Below, piece after piece: positions 33,304-42,731 of a stretch of 64,000 nucleotides of DNA. The DNA is from Candidatus Competibacteraceae bacterium (GTDB lineage: Bacteria > Pseudomonadota > Gammaproteobacteria > Competibacterales > Competibacteraceae): contig JADJQQ010000029.1 of assembly GCA_016712625.1 (NCBI GenBank), positions 62,001-126,000 on the forward strand. The letters run 5' to 3'. The notes beneath the pieces are model-generated. The model was not told the DNA's origin. It saw only the letters and a program-made list of their open reading frames with translations, and searched no databases. Position 1 is the first letter of the stretch. Each line of letters begins with the position of its first letter. The position numbers and the translations under genes were made by a program.

Positions 33304-34816
33304 GGCGTCGCTCCTGAATGCATAACCGCATTGATATAGAGTTGCGGTTGCAACACTTGCGCCGCTATCGCGCGGGTTTGCTCGACGATTGACCCTCCGG
33401 CAACGGTCAGACCGAGTATCAACAACAGCAGACCGATGATGGGGGCCATTTCCAAGAGCAAGGCTGGCAAGGGCTTGGACGCCTTTGCCGGCGGCGACAA
33501 GGCCCGGAAGAATAGCAGGCTCCCGGTTCGCGCCAGCGCGATCAGTCCCAACAAGCCCGCAATCAACACCGCCGTCATGATCCACGATAACAACGGGTGA
33601 TCGAGGGCCGCGCGCAGCAGCAGGAATTTCCCTAGAAATCCCGATAGCGGTGGCAGACCCGCCACCGCCACCGCGATGATGAAGAACAGCCCGCCGAGCA
33701 CCCCAGCATCGGCGATGGCCGCTGCCGGATCAAGCCGGTCGTCTGATTCGCCGCGTCGTCGGGCGATGGCATCGGCCAGCAGAAACAAGGCCGCCGTGGC
33801 AAACGTCGTGTGCGGCAGATAATACAAACCGGCGGCGACGCCCGCCACGCGGTTGAGACCGAAAGCCAGCAGCAGCGAGCCTACCGAAGCCACCACCAGA
33901 TAAGCCGTCTGCTGGCGTAGGCCACCACTCGCCAACGCCCCCAACAGGCCAACAATCAAGGTCGCCAACGCGAGCGGCAACAACCAAGGTTCGATCAGCC
34001 CGGCAACCGGGCCAGCGCTCGCGCCGAAAATCAAACCATAGACCCGTAGAATGCAGTAAGCCCCTACCTTGGTCATGATGGCAAACAACGCGGCCACGGT
34101 CGCTCCGGCGTGGGCATAGGTCGCGGGCAACCACAAATAGAACGGCAGCAACGCCGCCTTGAGCGCGAATACACCGAACAGCAATAACCCCGACGCGCGC
34201 GCCAGAGGGACATTTTCCGGTGATGCGACCGCGACTTTCTGCGCTAGATCGGCCATATTCAGCGCGCCGAAAATCCCATATAGCGTCCCGACCGCAAACA
34301 GGAACAAGGTGGAGCCAAGCAGATTGACCACCACAAAATGCAGTCCCGCCCGAACCCGCCACGGGCCGCCGCCGTGCAACAGCAAACCATAGGATGCCAG
34401 CAACAGGATTTCGAAGAATACAAATAGATTGAAGAGATCGCCGGTAAGGAAGGCGCCGTTCAGGCCGAATAGCTGGAGTTGAAACAAGACATGAAAATGT
34501 TGTCCCGTCCGATCATCACCTTGTACCGCATGCAGTAGCACAAAAAAGCCAGCAACGCGGTGATGATCAATAGCCAAGCCGCCAAGCGATCCACGACTAA
34601 CACGATACCAAATGGAGCAGGCCAATGGCCCAGCGCATACACCAAGATAGCGCCATCATGGGTCGCCGCCATGAGCGCCAGCACCACACCTATCTGGATC
34701 ACGACCGCGATAAAACTTAAGGGGCGGCGCATGGATGGACAAGCGCCCCCCAGCAATAACAGCAGGATACCGGCCAACAGGGGCGTCAAGACTGGGGCTA
34801 TCGCCAAATGGTTCAT
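33300..34816 (-). pseudogene. mnhD: Subunit D gene with a 1-nt frameshift
   Basis: The gene starts at ATG 34816 (MNHLAIAPVLTPLLAGILLLLLGG) and encodes a proton-conducting-type subunit of about 505 residues, homologous to NuoN/NuoM. The reading frame breaks in a run of six T on the coding strand (A at 34542-34547). Adding one T restores LLAFFVLLHAVQGDD and joins the two halves. Downstream motifs are normal: LFVFFEILLLASYGLLL, FGVFALKAALLPFYLWLPATYAHA (conserved Lys) and GLPPLSGFLGKFLLLRAA. The total of 1517 bp is one short of a whole number of codons. Real mutation, programmed slippage or sequence error cannot be separated here. Confidence 0.85.
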
Positions 34817-35142
34817 GGCGCTGGCCGGCCGTCGACATGATCGTTACCCAGCTCGGCGCGCGCCTTGAGCGCTAATACGATCACGAAAGCGGTCATGGCG
34901 AAACCGATGACGATGGCGGTCAACACCAAAGCCTGCGGCACTGGATCGGCGTAAGCCGCCGCGCGAGGATCGATGATTGCCGGCTGACCGACGGTCAGGC
35001 GACCCATGGCGAACAGAAACAGGTTCACCGCATAGGACAGGAACGTCAGTCCCAGCACAACCGGGAAAGTTCGCCCACGCAACGTCAAATAGACCCCGCA
35101 GGCGGTCAGCACGCCGATGATCAGCACAATGAGTAATTCCAT
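34813..35142 (-). CDS. mnhC: Monovalent cation/H+ antiporter subunit C
   Basis: 109 residues, three membrane helices, NuoK-like: ELLIVLIIGVLTACGVYLTL, FPVVLGLTFLSYAVNLFLFAMG and ALVLTAIVIGFAMTAFVIVLAL. The D-P-V-P-Q-A-L-V-L-T-A-I-V-I-G stretch is diagnostic. Its start overlaps the stop of the upstream A/B gene (ATGA) and its 3' end overlaps the start of mnhD, so the operon is tightly coupled. Confidence 0.92.
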   Translation of the reverse strand: MELLIVLIIGVLTACGVYLTLRGRTFPVVLGLTFLSYAVNLFLFAMGRLTVGQPAIIDPRAAAYADPVPQALVLTAIVIGFAMTAFVIVLALKARAELGNDHVDGRPAP

Positions 35143-37972
35143 CAGCGTTTATCCGTGGATTGAACCGAGCCCTTAGCCCATCCGCCATCCTTTGGGAGAC
35201 GGTTTTGGTGAATCAACCCAAGGTGGATCAGAATCAGCAGCGTGGCCCCAACGACCACCAGATAAACGCCCAGATCGAAGGCCATGGCCGAGGCCAGTTC
35301 AAAATCGCCCACCAGCGGCCAATGCAGATGGCCGAAGGTCGACGTTAAAAATGGATAGCCCAAACCCAAACTGGCCAAGCCGGTGAACGCGGCGATGAGC
35401 AGACCGAGGCCGATGAGCAGGTGCATGTTCCAAGGCAAGCGCGCGTGCGTCCAGCCAACCCCATTGGCCAGATACTGGGTGATCAGCGCCACGGCGGTAA
35501 TCAGGCCAGCAATGAAGCCACCGCCAGGCCGATTGTGGCCTCGCAGGAAAATGTATACCGACACCAATAAGGCCAGCGGTAACAAGAGTCGGGCCAACGT
35601 GGCCATGATGGCCGGGTGTAGCTCCCCATCCCAGAGCCGCCCGTCGGCGTCTCGCGTGGGGCTATCCAGATGCAGCCGTTCCAGCATGGCGTAAATGCCC
35701 AACGCGGCCAGCGCCAGCACACTGATCTCACCCAGGGTGTCGTAACCGCGAAAATCGACCAAGATGACATTGACCACATTAGCGCCGCCGCCACCCGGCA
35801 CGCTATTGGCCAGAAAATAACCGGCAATGGTGTCATAGGGCCGGGTCAACACCGCCCACGCCAAAGCCGCCGCTCCACCACCCGCCACCACCGCCAGCAA
35901 ACCGTGACCGATTCGCTGGACCGGAGCCGACTCCAGCGGGCTGTGCTGGGGCAAAAAATACAGCGCCAAGAGCAGCAACACCACGGTCACCACTTCCACC
36001 GACAGCTGAGTCAAAGCCAAATCGGGCGCGGAGAATTTTATGAAAATCAGGGTGGTGACCAATCCAACAACGCCGATCAGAACTAATGCCACCAGCCGTT
36101 GCCGATGCAGGATGACCGTGGCGATAGCCGTCGCCAACAGGATCATCGTTGCGAGCAGGCTCATGCCATCGACCGGCAACAAACCGCGCGGCCCGGTTAG
36201 TGGCATCGCGGCGCCGATAAAGCCCGCTACGCCCAAAACCAGAAAAGCCGAGATCGTTACGACCAATAATCGTTGCAACGAACCGGTATCGAACCAGCGC
36301 GTCAAGACACCCGCCAGCGCGAACAGACGTTGCAACAAACCTTCATACAGAACTTTGGCCTCGATCCGTTCCAGATAGCGCTCGTAAAACGCAAAGAGCG
36401 GCCGACGCCCGGAGTACAACCATCCCCCACCCACCAACGCCAGTAGACTCATCCATAGCGCTGGCGTAAAACCGTGCCAGATCGCCAGATTATACTCCGG
36501 CGGCGGCCCTTGCAGGACGCCTGTGACCGCCACATTCAGCAACGGTTCGACGGTCAACGCCGGAAAGATACCCACCACTAGACACAAGACCACGAGCACC
36601 TCCATGGGCGCCTTCATCCAGCGCGGCGGCTCGTGGGGAGTTTTGCCAAGACCAATCGGCTCGCCATTGAAGAACACATCGTGGATGAAACGCAGCGAAT
36701 AAGCCACGGCGAACATCCCCGCCAAAGTCACCACCGCTGGCAACAACCAACCAAGGTGGAGATGGGTGGTCGCATCAACGGTTTCGGCAAAAACATCTCC
36801 TTCGACAGAAACCCGTTCAACAACGGCACCCCCGCCATCGCCGCCGAGGCCACCATCGCCAGTACGCCGGTGTAGGGCATATAGCTCCATAAGCCGTTGA
36901 TCTGACGCATGTCTCGGCTGCCGGTCTCGTGGTCGATAACCCCCGCCGCCATGAACAACGACGCCTTGAACGTGGCGTGATTGATGATATGAAATACCCC
37001 GGCCACGGCGGCCAGCGGCGTGCCGATGCCAAACAGCAGGGTAATCAAACCCAGATGGCTCACCGTCGAATAGGCCAACAGCCCTTTGATGTCATGCTGG
37101 AACAAGGCGAAGAACGCCCCTAACAACAGCGTCAGCAAACCAGTCCCGCCCACCAGCCAAGCCCATTCCGGCGTGCCGGACAGCGCTGGAAATAGCCGCG
37201 CCAGCAGAAAGACGCCTGCCTTGACCATGGTGGCCGAATGGAGATAGGCCGAGGCCGGGGTGGGCGCGGCCATGGCGCTGGGCAACCAGAAATGAAAGGG
37301 AACCTGCGCTGATTTTGTGAAGACGCCGAGTAGTATCAGCAGCAACATCGGCAAATAAAGCGGATGGGCGCGAATCGTATCGCCCGCCGCCAGAATGACG
37401 GCCAGTTCAAAACTGCCCGCGATATGGCCAAGTAGTAGAAAACCGCCCAGCAGCGCTAATCCGCCCGCGCCGGTGACCGTTAGCGCCATTCGCGCTCCCG
37501 TGCGCGCCTCCTCGCGTTCGTACCCATAACTGACCAGCAAAAAGGATGTCAGGCTGGTCAGTTCCCAGCAAATCAATAACTGAATGAGATTTCCGGCCAG
37601 GACAATGCCCAGCATGGAACCCATGAACAGTAGTAGATAGGCGTAAAAACGCCCCAACCGATCTTGTTGCGGCAGGTAGTAACTGGCATAGAGCACGATT
37701 AGGAAACCGATGCCGAGAATCAGCAGGACAAACAGTAGACTCAAGCCATCAAGGTAAAAAACCAGATCCAGTCCGACGGCAGACAGCCAATTCACGCGCT
37801 GAATCAGGGTATGGCCAGTAAAAGGAGTCTTGGCTAGCGGGAACAAGCACAGCAGGGACAATAAGGGCGTGATGCCCGCTAGCCAGACGGCTTGCGACCG
37901 GCCCAGGCGGGATATTGCCGCAACGACAACGGCGCTGATAAATGGCAAGCAGATAAGGAATAACAGATGCAT
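35142..37972 (-). pseudogene. mnhA: Fused subunit A/B gene with a 1-nt frameshift
   Basis: Starts at ATG 37972 and would encode about 943 residues. Subunit A (NuoL-like) shows LLICWELTSLTSFLLVSYGYE, FTKSAQVPFHFWLPSAMAAPTP and HATFKASLFMAAGVIDHETGSRD. Its C-terminal part continues to an additional subunit-B-like domain (LLPLALLVSVYIFLRGHNRPGGGFIAGL), the fused A-B form seen in PhaAB. The frame is lost in a run of five T on the coding strand (A at 36789-36793). One more T restores GFLSKEMFFAETVDATTHLHLGW. The length of 2831 bp is one base short of whole codons. It is the first gene of the operon. Confidence 0.85.
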
Positions 37973-38096
37973 GACGTTGAGATATTGGCTTGTCGCATGC
38001 TGCCTAGCAAACGACTCAGGTCAACGCGATTATCCAGCAATCAGCGCTGTTTCGGGAAGTTTAAAGCAGTTTTTTGGCTAGACGTCTGTTGTGGTT

Positions 38097-38291
38097 CTAT
38101 TTGGTTTTATGACCGGGGTCCCTTCGTCCACTGCTATCGCGGCGCGCGGGGCGGGGCGGCCGGTTCTTGGCTTCATTGCTGAACTGGAAGCGGCCAGCCA
38201 GCACACAACCCTTCATGCCTGGATCGCAAGATCGTCCCTGAACGTGTTGGCAGGTTCCGTTGAGTTCGTGCGGACAACCCCAGCCACTCAT
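38097..38291 (-). CDS. Conserved Cys-rich small protein
   Basis: 64 residues from ATG 38291 (the frame is open further upstream, but that part is not protein-like). The core MSGWGCPHELNGTCQHVQGR followed by SCDPGMKGCVLAGRFQFS has four Cys in C-x7-C-x7-C-x5-C arrangement. I recall the pattern C-P-H-x3-G-x-C...C-D-P-G-M-K-G-C-V-L-x-G-R-F from short uncharacterised proteins in many proteobacteria. The spacing suggests a zinc or iron-sulphur knuckle. The tail is basic (RPARRDSSGRRDPGHKTK). It lies 124 bp upstream of mnhA, which faces the same way. Confidence 0.7.
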   Translation of the reverse strand: MSGWGCPHELNGTCQHVQGRSCDPGMKGCVLAGRFQFSNEAKNRPPRPARRDSSGRRDPGHKTK

Positions 38292-38456
38292 TTGGTTTCT
38301 TCGCTCTCGATTAATACCTGAACACAAGCCATCAAGGATACTTTCAGAAATACTAAAAAATCGGTGGCGGAATGGAAGATTCCAAAAACTCCCCGTCACC
38401 GATCATTCAAAGCGTCCCACATGATTTCACAAAACGACAAAACCCTTTATCGATCC

Positions 38457-38816
38457 CTATTGCTTCTTGAAATAATCATCTTGGCCAGGGAACCCAGGGA
38501 TAGTCATCCGCCCTTTTGAAGTTGGGCTCGGTTGATCGGGTTGATCCGGGCGATCCGGGCGATCCGGGCGATCCGGGCGATCCGGGCGATCCGGGCGATC
38601 CGGACGCTGTTTGTCCTCACCGTTGTCTTTAGCCTGACGCCGTTCGAGGCGCTGAGCTGCTTGATCGCCATATTTCTGGCGAGTCAGATCGGCATTCGGA
38701 CCCGACTTGTCGCGGCAAATCTGCTTTGCATCATCGCACTTTTGAGCCAACGCCAAGGGCGCTTGGCCAACGAGCATCAACGCGCCCAGCACCATCATCG
38801 TTTTGGTCAATTTCAT
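38457..38816 (-). CDS. Secreted protein with an Arg-Pro-Asp tandem repeat
   Basis: 119 residues from ATG 38816 (another ATG lies two codons upstream). A signal peptide (KLTKTMMVLGALMLVGQAPLALAQ) is followed by a short Cys-containing segment (KCDDAKQICRDKSG), a charged helix, then PDR repeated about seven times, and a tail TIPGFPGQDDYFKKQ. The repeat would form an extended, alternately charged linker in the periplasm. I know no family for the whole protein. The repeat is encoded by a 9-bp tandem repeat (separate entry) and probably varies in length between strains. Confidence 0.75.
   Translation of the reverse strand: MKLTKTMMVLGALMLVGQAPLALAQKCDDAKQICRDKSGPNADLTRQKYGDQAAQRLERRQAKDNGEDKQRPDRPDRPDRPDRPDRPDRPDQPDQPSPTSKGRMTIPGFPGQDDYFKKQ
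38543..38605. repeat. 9-bp tandem repeat, seven units
   Basis: Unit gatccgggc on the plus strand: six identical copies at 38543-38596 and a variant gatccggac at 38597-38605; gatcgggtt just before is a diverged copy. It encodes the Pro-Asp-Arg repeats of the minus-strand gene. The unit is a multiple of three, so copy-number change does not shift the frame. Confidence 0.9.
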
Positions 38817-39301
38817 TAGCAATCTCCTGGCTCTTTAAGCCGCTTTGTCCAACTTAACAGCAACATAAGGTTGACCGATCAATCGGAGTTAGGGCCAACT
38901 TGATTATCATGTTGTGGAATTACTGATTAACATTAGCTGAATATCACCCAAAGACAAATTTCGAATGTTACGGGACAAATTTCGTTCAATCCTCACGATG
39001 ACTTCGTCCCGCGCCAGCGCGAAATTGGGCTGCGCCCGCGCTATCCTTGCTTCGCTCGCGCTTCGCAAAAGCTGCTAGGAACGAGGCTAATGCAATCGCT
39101 TACTGGAAATCCCATGACTCTTTCATGGATTGTTATATTATCCCTTGATGATCTGGCCATCCCAGTAAACCCCAATGACAAGGCGCAGGATCAGTATCCC
39201 AAGCTAGCGCGGGCTGGCGCGGATAATACGGATGCAGTCCAAGCAGTCCGCCATTGATGCAAGCGCCCTCATACCCAACGCGAACAAAAACCCGGTTCTC
39301 C
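38817..39301. other. Intergenic region between divergent genes
   Basis: 485 bp between the PDR-repeat gene and the acetyltransferase gene. A GC-rich, partly self-complementary stretch lies at about 39005-39070 (cgcgccagcgcg, gcgcccgcgc). No gene or RNA could be supported. Confidence 0.45.
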
Positions 39302-41941
39302 ATGACCACTCGAAATCTGGATTCTCTCTTTAACCCCAACGCCATCACGCTCATTGGCGATGGCAGCGACTACGAAGTGCTTATCGCCCGCAATCTGATG
39401 CAAAGCGGTTTCAAGGGACCGATCATGCCCGTCGATCCCAAGCGCTGGGCGCTGGAAGGTGCTCTCGCCTACCATGACATTGCTAGCCTCCCGGTTGCTC
39501 CGGCGCTAGCGATCATTACCCGACCCTTGCCACAGGCGCCAGCATTGATCGCACAATTGGGTGAACGCGGCGCCCGCGCGGCGGTCCTTACCAACGATAT
39601 GCCAGCCGGGAAGGAACGCGCGGCGCTTTGCCAAGCCATTTTGGACGCCGCCAAGCCTTATCTCTTACGGGTGCTGGGACCAGGCTCTCAAGGTTTCAAC
39701 GTACCGCTAGCCAACCTGAACGCCAGCCTTAACCGCCAGTCGCTTCTGCCCGGTCAAATTGCTTTCGTGACCGAATCCGGAACTATCAGCCAGACGGCGC
39801 TCGATATCGGTAACCACTATAGCTTCGGCTTCAGCCATCTCATTCATTTGGGCGACAGCCTCGATATCGACTTGGCTGACATCTTGGATTATTTGGCCGG
39901 TGATTATCGAGTTCGGGCTATCCTGCTGTATTTGGAGCGCATTAGGGACGCTCGCAAATTCATGTCGGCGGCGCGCCGCGCGGCGCGCGTCAAACCAGTC
40001 GTGGTGCTGAAACCACGCCGCTTCCCAGAAGGCGATGATGACGCCGTTTATTCCGCCGCCTTCCGCCGCGCCGGCCTGCTGCGGGTGGACGACAGCGATG
40101 AGCTGATTCAAATGGTCGAAGTGCTAAAAGCCGCCCGCTTGGTGCACAACGACCGGCTGGCGATCCTCAGCAACAGTTCCAGCATGAGTTTGATGGCGAC
40201 CGACATTCTTTATGATTTTGGCGGCCGGCTGGCGCAATTCTCCGAAGCGACCCAGCAGGGACTGGAAAGCTTAACGACCTCCAAAGACCGTCCAAATCCA
40301 CTCGATATCGGCGACGAAGCCACCGATAAAACTTACAGCAAAGCGTTGGATTTGCTGCTGGCCGACCCCGGTATAGACGGTGTGTTGGTGATTAAAACCC
40401 CCACCGCCTTCAGCGATACCATGGCGGTCGCCGACGCTTTGTTCGAGCGTCTGGCTAAAAGCCAACGCTGTATCATCGCGAGTTTTCCCGGCCCGCGCGC
40501 CGGCGATGGGGCGCGGCGAAAGTTGGCCCGAAAAATCCCGACCTACGAAACGCCTGGCGATGCCGTGCAGGCCTTTATGCGGATCGTGCAGTACAAGCGC
40601 AACCAATCGACCTTGATGGAAACGCCGCCCTCGTTGCCGGAAGCCTTCACGCCCGATGTAGCGGCGGCAAAAATCGTGATTGCTAGGGCGCTCGCTAGTG
40701 GCCATCATTTGCTTAACGAGCACCAGGCCCTGCAACTCCTGACGGCCTACGACATCCCGGTGGCGGAAACGCTGACCGCGCGCTCGCCTGACGAAGCCGC
40801 CCAAATCGCCCGGCAGTTGGACCAGGCGGTCGTTTTGAAGATCATGTCGCCAGATGTGGCCAACAAATCGCAAATCGGCGGCATCGCCCGTTATTTGAAC
40901 ACCCCCGACGCCGTACGACAGGCCGCCACGGCCATGCTCACCCAATTGCGCAGCGTAGCGCCAGCGGCGCGGTTCGAAGGCTTCTTATTGCAGCCGATGG
41001 TCTCACGTGACAGCGCGTATGAACTCACCATCGGCGTTCGTCCCGGCAGCGGTTTCGGACCGGTGATTTATTTCGGACAAGGCGGCATCGAGGCCGACAC
41101 CATTAATGATTTTGCCTACGGCCTGCCGCCGCTCAACATGCATTTGGCCCGTGAGGTCATGGCGCAAACCCGAATCTATCCTCGACTCCGTTATAGCTTG
41201 CTGCGCCGCGCCAACCTTAACGCCCTGGCGTTGACCTTGGTTAAGGTTTCACAAATGATCATCGATCTAGACGAATTGACCGAGTTACACATCAACCCGC
41301 TGTGGGTCACCGCGCAAGGCGTGGTGGCATTGGACGCCCGGATACTGCTCACGCCAACGGTCGGGATTCCAGCCGAGCGCTTGGCCATCCGTCCCTATCC
41401 CAAAGCCTTGGAAGAAACCATTACCTTAGCCAACGGTCGAGAGTTACAGCTTCGGCCGGTGCTGCCCGAAGACGAACCGTCGTTACACGCGCTGGTGTCG
41501 CGCGCTTCACGCGAAGACCTCCGGCGACGCTTTTTCCAACCCATTCGCGAACTCTCCCACGAGATGGCCGCCGGCCTGACGCAAATCGATTACAATCGCG
41601 AAATCGCACTGGTGGCGGTGGGACCCGGTTTACCGGGTAAAGCAGAGATTTATGGCATCATCAACCTGAGCGCCGACCCGAACAACGATAAGGCGGAATA
41701 TTCGATCCTGATCGACCGCGGCCTGATCGGCATGGGCCTCGGCAACCGGTTGATGCGGCGCATCATCGACTACGCGCGGGCCCGCGGCATCGGCCAAATT
41801 TATGGTGAAGTACTACAGGAAAACAAACCGATGTTGCAGTTGAATCAGGCCTTGGGTTTTGCGATCCATTCCGATCCTGACGACCCCAGTTTGAAGCATG
41901 TTATCCTGAGACTCCACGATATCAGCTCTTCCGCAGGTTAA
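39302..41941 (+). CDS. Acyl-CoA-synthetase-like/GNAT protein lysine acetyltransferase
   Basis: 879 residues from ATG 39302. An N-terminal CoA-binding and succinyl-CoA-synthetase-like part (SLFNPNAITLIGDGSDYEV, TESGTISQTALDIGNHYSFGF, ILSNSSSMSLMATDIL) is followed by an ATP-grasp domain from about residue 480 (HQALQLLTAYDIPVAETLTA). A C-terminal GNAT domain begins near 720 (RELQLRPVLPEDEPSLHALV) and holds the acetyl-CoA loop in GLIGMGLGNRLMRRIIDYA. This is the Pat/PatZ (YfiQ) architecture, which acetylates lysines, classically of acetyl-CoA synthetase. The NDP-forming synthetase half is normally inactive in these proteins; here the usual catalytic His position could not be confirmed. A single-domain response regulator follows 3 bp later. 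Confidence 0.88.
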   Translation: MTTRNLDSLFNPNAITLIGDGSDYEVLIARNLMQSGFKGPIMPVDPKRWALEGALAYHDIASLPVAPALAIITRPLPQAPALIAQLGERGARAAVLTNDMPAGKERAALCQAILDAAKPYLLRVLGPGSQGFNVPLANLNASLNRQSLLPGQIAFVTESGTISQTALDIGNHYSFGFSHLIHLGDSLDIDLADILDYLAGDYRVRAILLYLERIRDARKFMSAARRAARVKPVVVLKPRRFPEGDDDAVYSAAFRRAGLLRVDDSDELIQMVEVLKAARLVHNDRLAILSNSSSMSLMATDILYDFGGRLAQFSEATQQGLESLTTSKDRPNPLDIGDEATDKTYSKALDLLLADPGIDGVLVIKTPTAFSDTMAVADALFERLAKSQRCIIASFPGPRAGDGARRKLARKIPTYETPGDAVQAFMRIVQYKRNQSTLMETPPSLPEAFTPDVAAAKIVIARALASGHHLLNEHQALQLLTAYDIPVAETLTARSPDEAAQIARQLDQAVVLKIMSPDVANKSQIGGIARYLNTPDAVRQAATAMLTQLRSVAPAARFEGFLLQPMVSRDSAYELTIGVRPGSGFGPVIYFGQGGIEADTINDFAYGLPPLNMHLAREVMAQTRIYPRLRYSLLRRANLNALALTLVKVSQMIIDLDELTELHINPLWVTAQGVVALDARILLTPTVGIPAERLAIRPYPKALEETITLANGRELQLRPVLPEDEPSLHALVSRASREDLRRRFFQPIRELSHEMAAGLTQIDYNREIALVAVGPGLPGKAEIYGIINLSADPNNDKAEYSILIDRGLIGMGLGNRLMRRIIDYARARGIGQIYGEVLQENKPMLQLNQALGFAIHSDPDDPSLKHVILRLHDISSSAG

Positions 41942-41944
41942 ATC

Positions 41945-42316
41945 ATGAGTGAGAAACGCCTTCTGGTCATCGATGACGAACCTGAAATTGGCGAATTTGT
42001 TCGTAAGGTGGCCATTGGTTTGGGATACGAGGTTCAAGTCACCACTGATGGGCACGCCTTTCAAGCGGCTTACCACCAACTCCATCCCACGACCATCGTG
42101 ATGGATATGGTGATGCCGGAAATGGATGGCAACGAACTGGTTTTGTGGCTGATGGAGCAACACTACGACGCCAATCTGATCATCATTACCGGTTACAACC
42201 CAGACTATGCCAAGGATGCCCGCTTACTGGCGGAATTTAAAGGCTTACGCTCAGTGATCACGCTGATCAAGCCGATCCGCCTGGACAAATTGCGTGAAGT
42301 GTTAGGCGGCGGTTAA
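41945..42316 (+). CDS. Single-domain response regulator
   Basis: 123 residues, one receiver domain and no output domain. Acidic pair in LLVIDDEPEIG, phospho-acceptor Asp54 in IVMDMVMPEMDG, Thr in LIIITGYNP and Lys near 109 in LIKPIRLDKL are all present, so it should be phosphorylated. It begins 3 bp after the stop of the lysine acetyltransferase gene, giving a clear two-gene operon. That suggests either control of acetylation by a kinase or a shared signal. The cognate kinase is not adjacent. Confidence 0.9.
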   Translation: MSEKRLLVIDDEPEIGEFVRKVAIGLGYEVQVTTDGHAFQAAYHQLHPTTIVMDMVMPEMDGNELVLWLMEQHYDANLIIITGYNPDYAKDARLLAEFKGLRSVITLIKPIRLDKLREVLGGG

Positions 42317-42731
42317 TCGCCACCGTTTGAATCGAACCCCGAGGCAGCTTGCTTGTCGAATTGAGCAAGATTAAATCCAGTAATTGCCCTCTCGGATTGG
42401 TCAATGTCTGCTTATGACAAGATCCGAATTACCATCATGGAAATATCGCCCTATTGAAATCAATGACCTGGTAATTTATTACCCCTATCATGCGGATAGT
42501 TATGACAGCTTTCCAACGGACGGTAGTTGTTCGGTTGGTAAATCGCCGGCGCAATGCCAAAACGCCTGTAGTCACCGAGCAACCGTATTAACGCCACAAC
42601 CTGATCAGCCCACAGCGCCCCAGCCAAGGCGAATGTAGTCCACCTGCTCTAATTTTTAAATTAAATCAAATACATAGTATAAAATTAAATAACTTGATCA
42701 AGCTAATCGGCCTAGATTTAGACAGGTGGCA
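42317..42731. other. Intergenic region
   Basis: 415 bp, AT-rich towards the right end (about 42650-42720, likely promoter of the next gene). A short open frame at 42416-42638 has no recognisable protein features and is not called. Confidence 0.45.

Noticed and set aside
38543..38605. Tandem repeat as a possible CRISPR array
   Set aside because: Units are 9 bp without spacers and lie in a coding frame.
42416..42638. Open frame before the zinc-ribbon gene
   Set aside because: No ribosome site, no recognisable family, and a composition unlike neighbouring genes.
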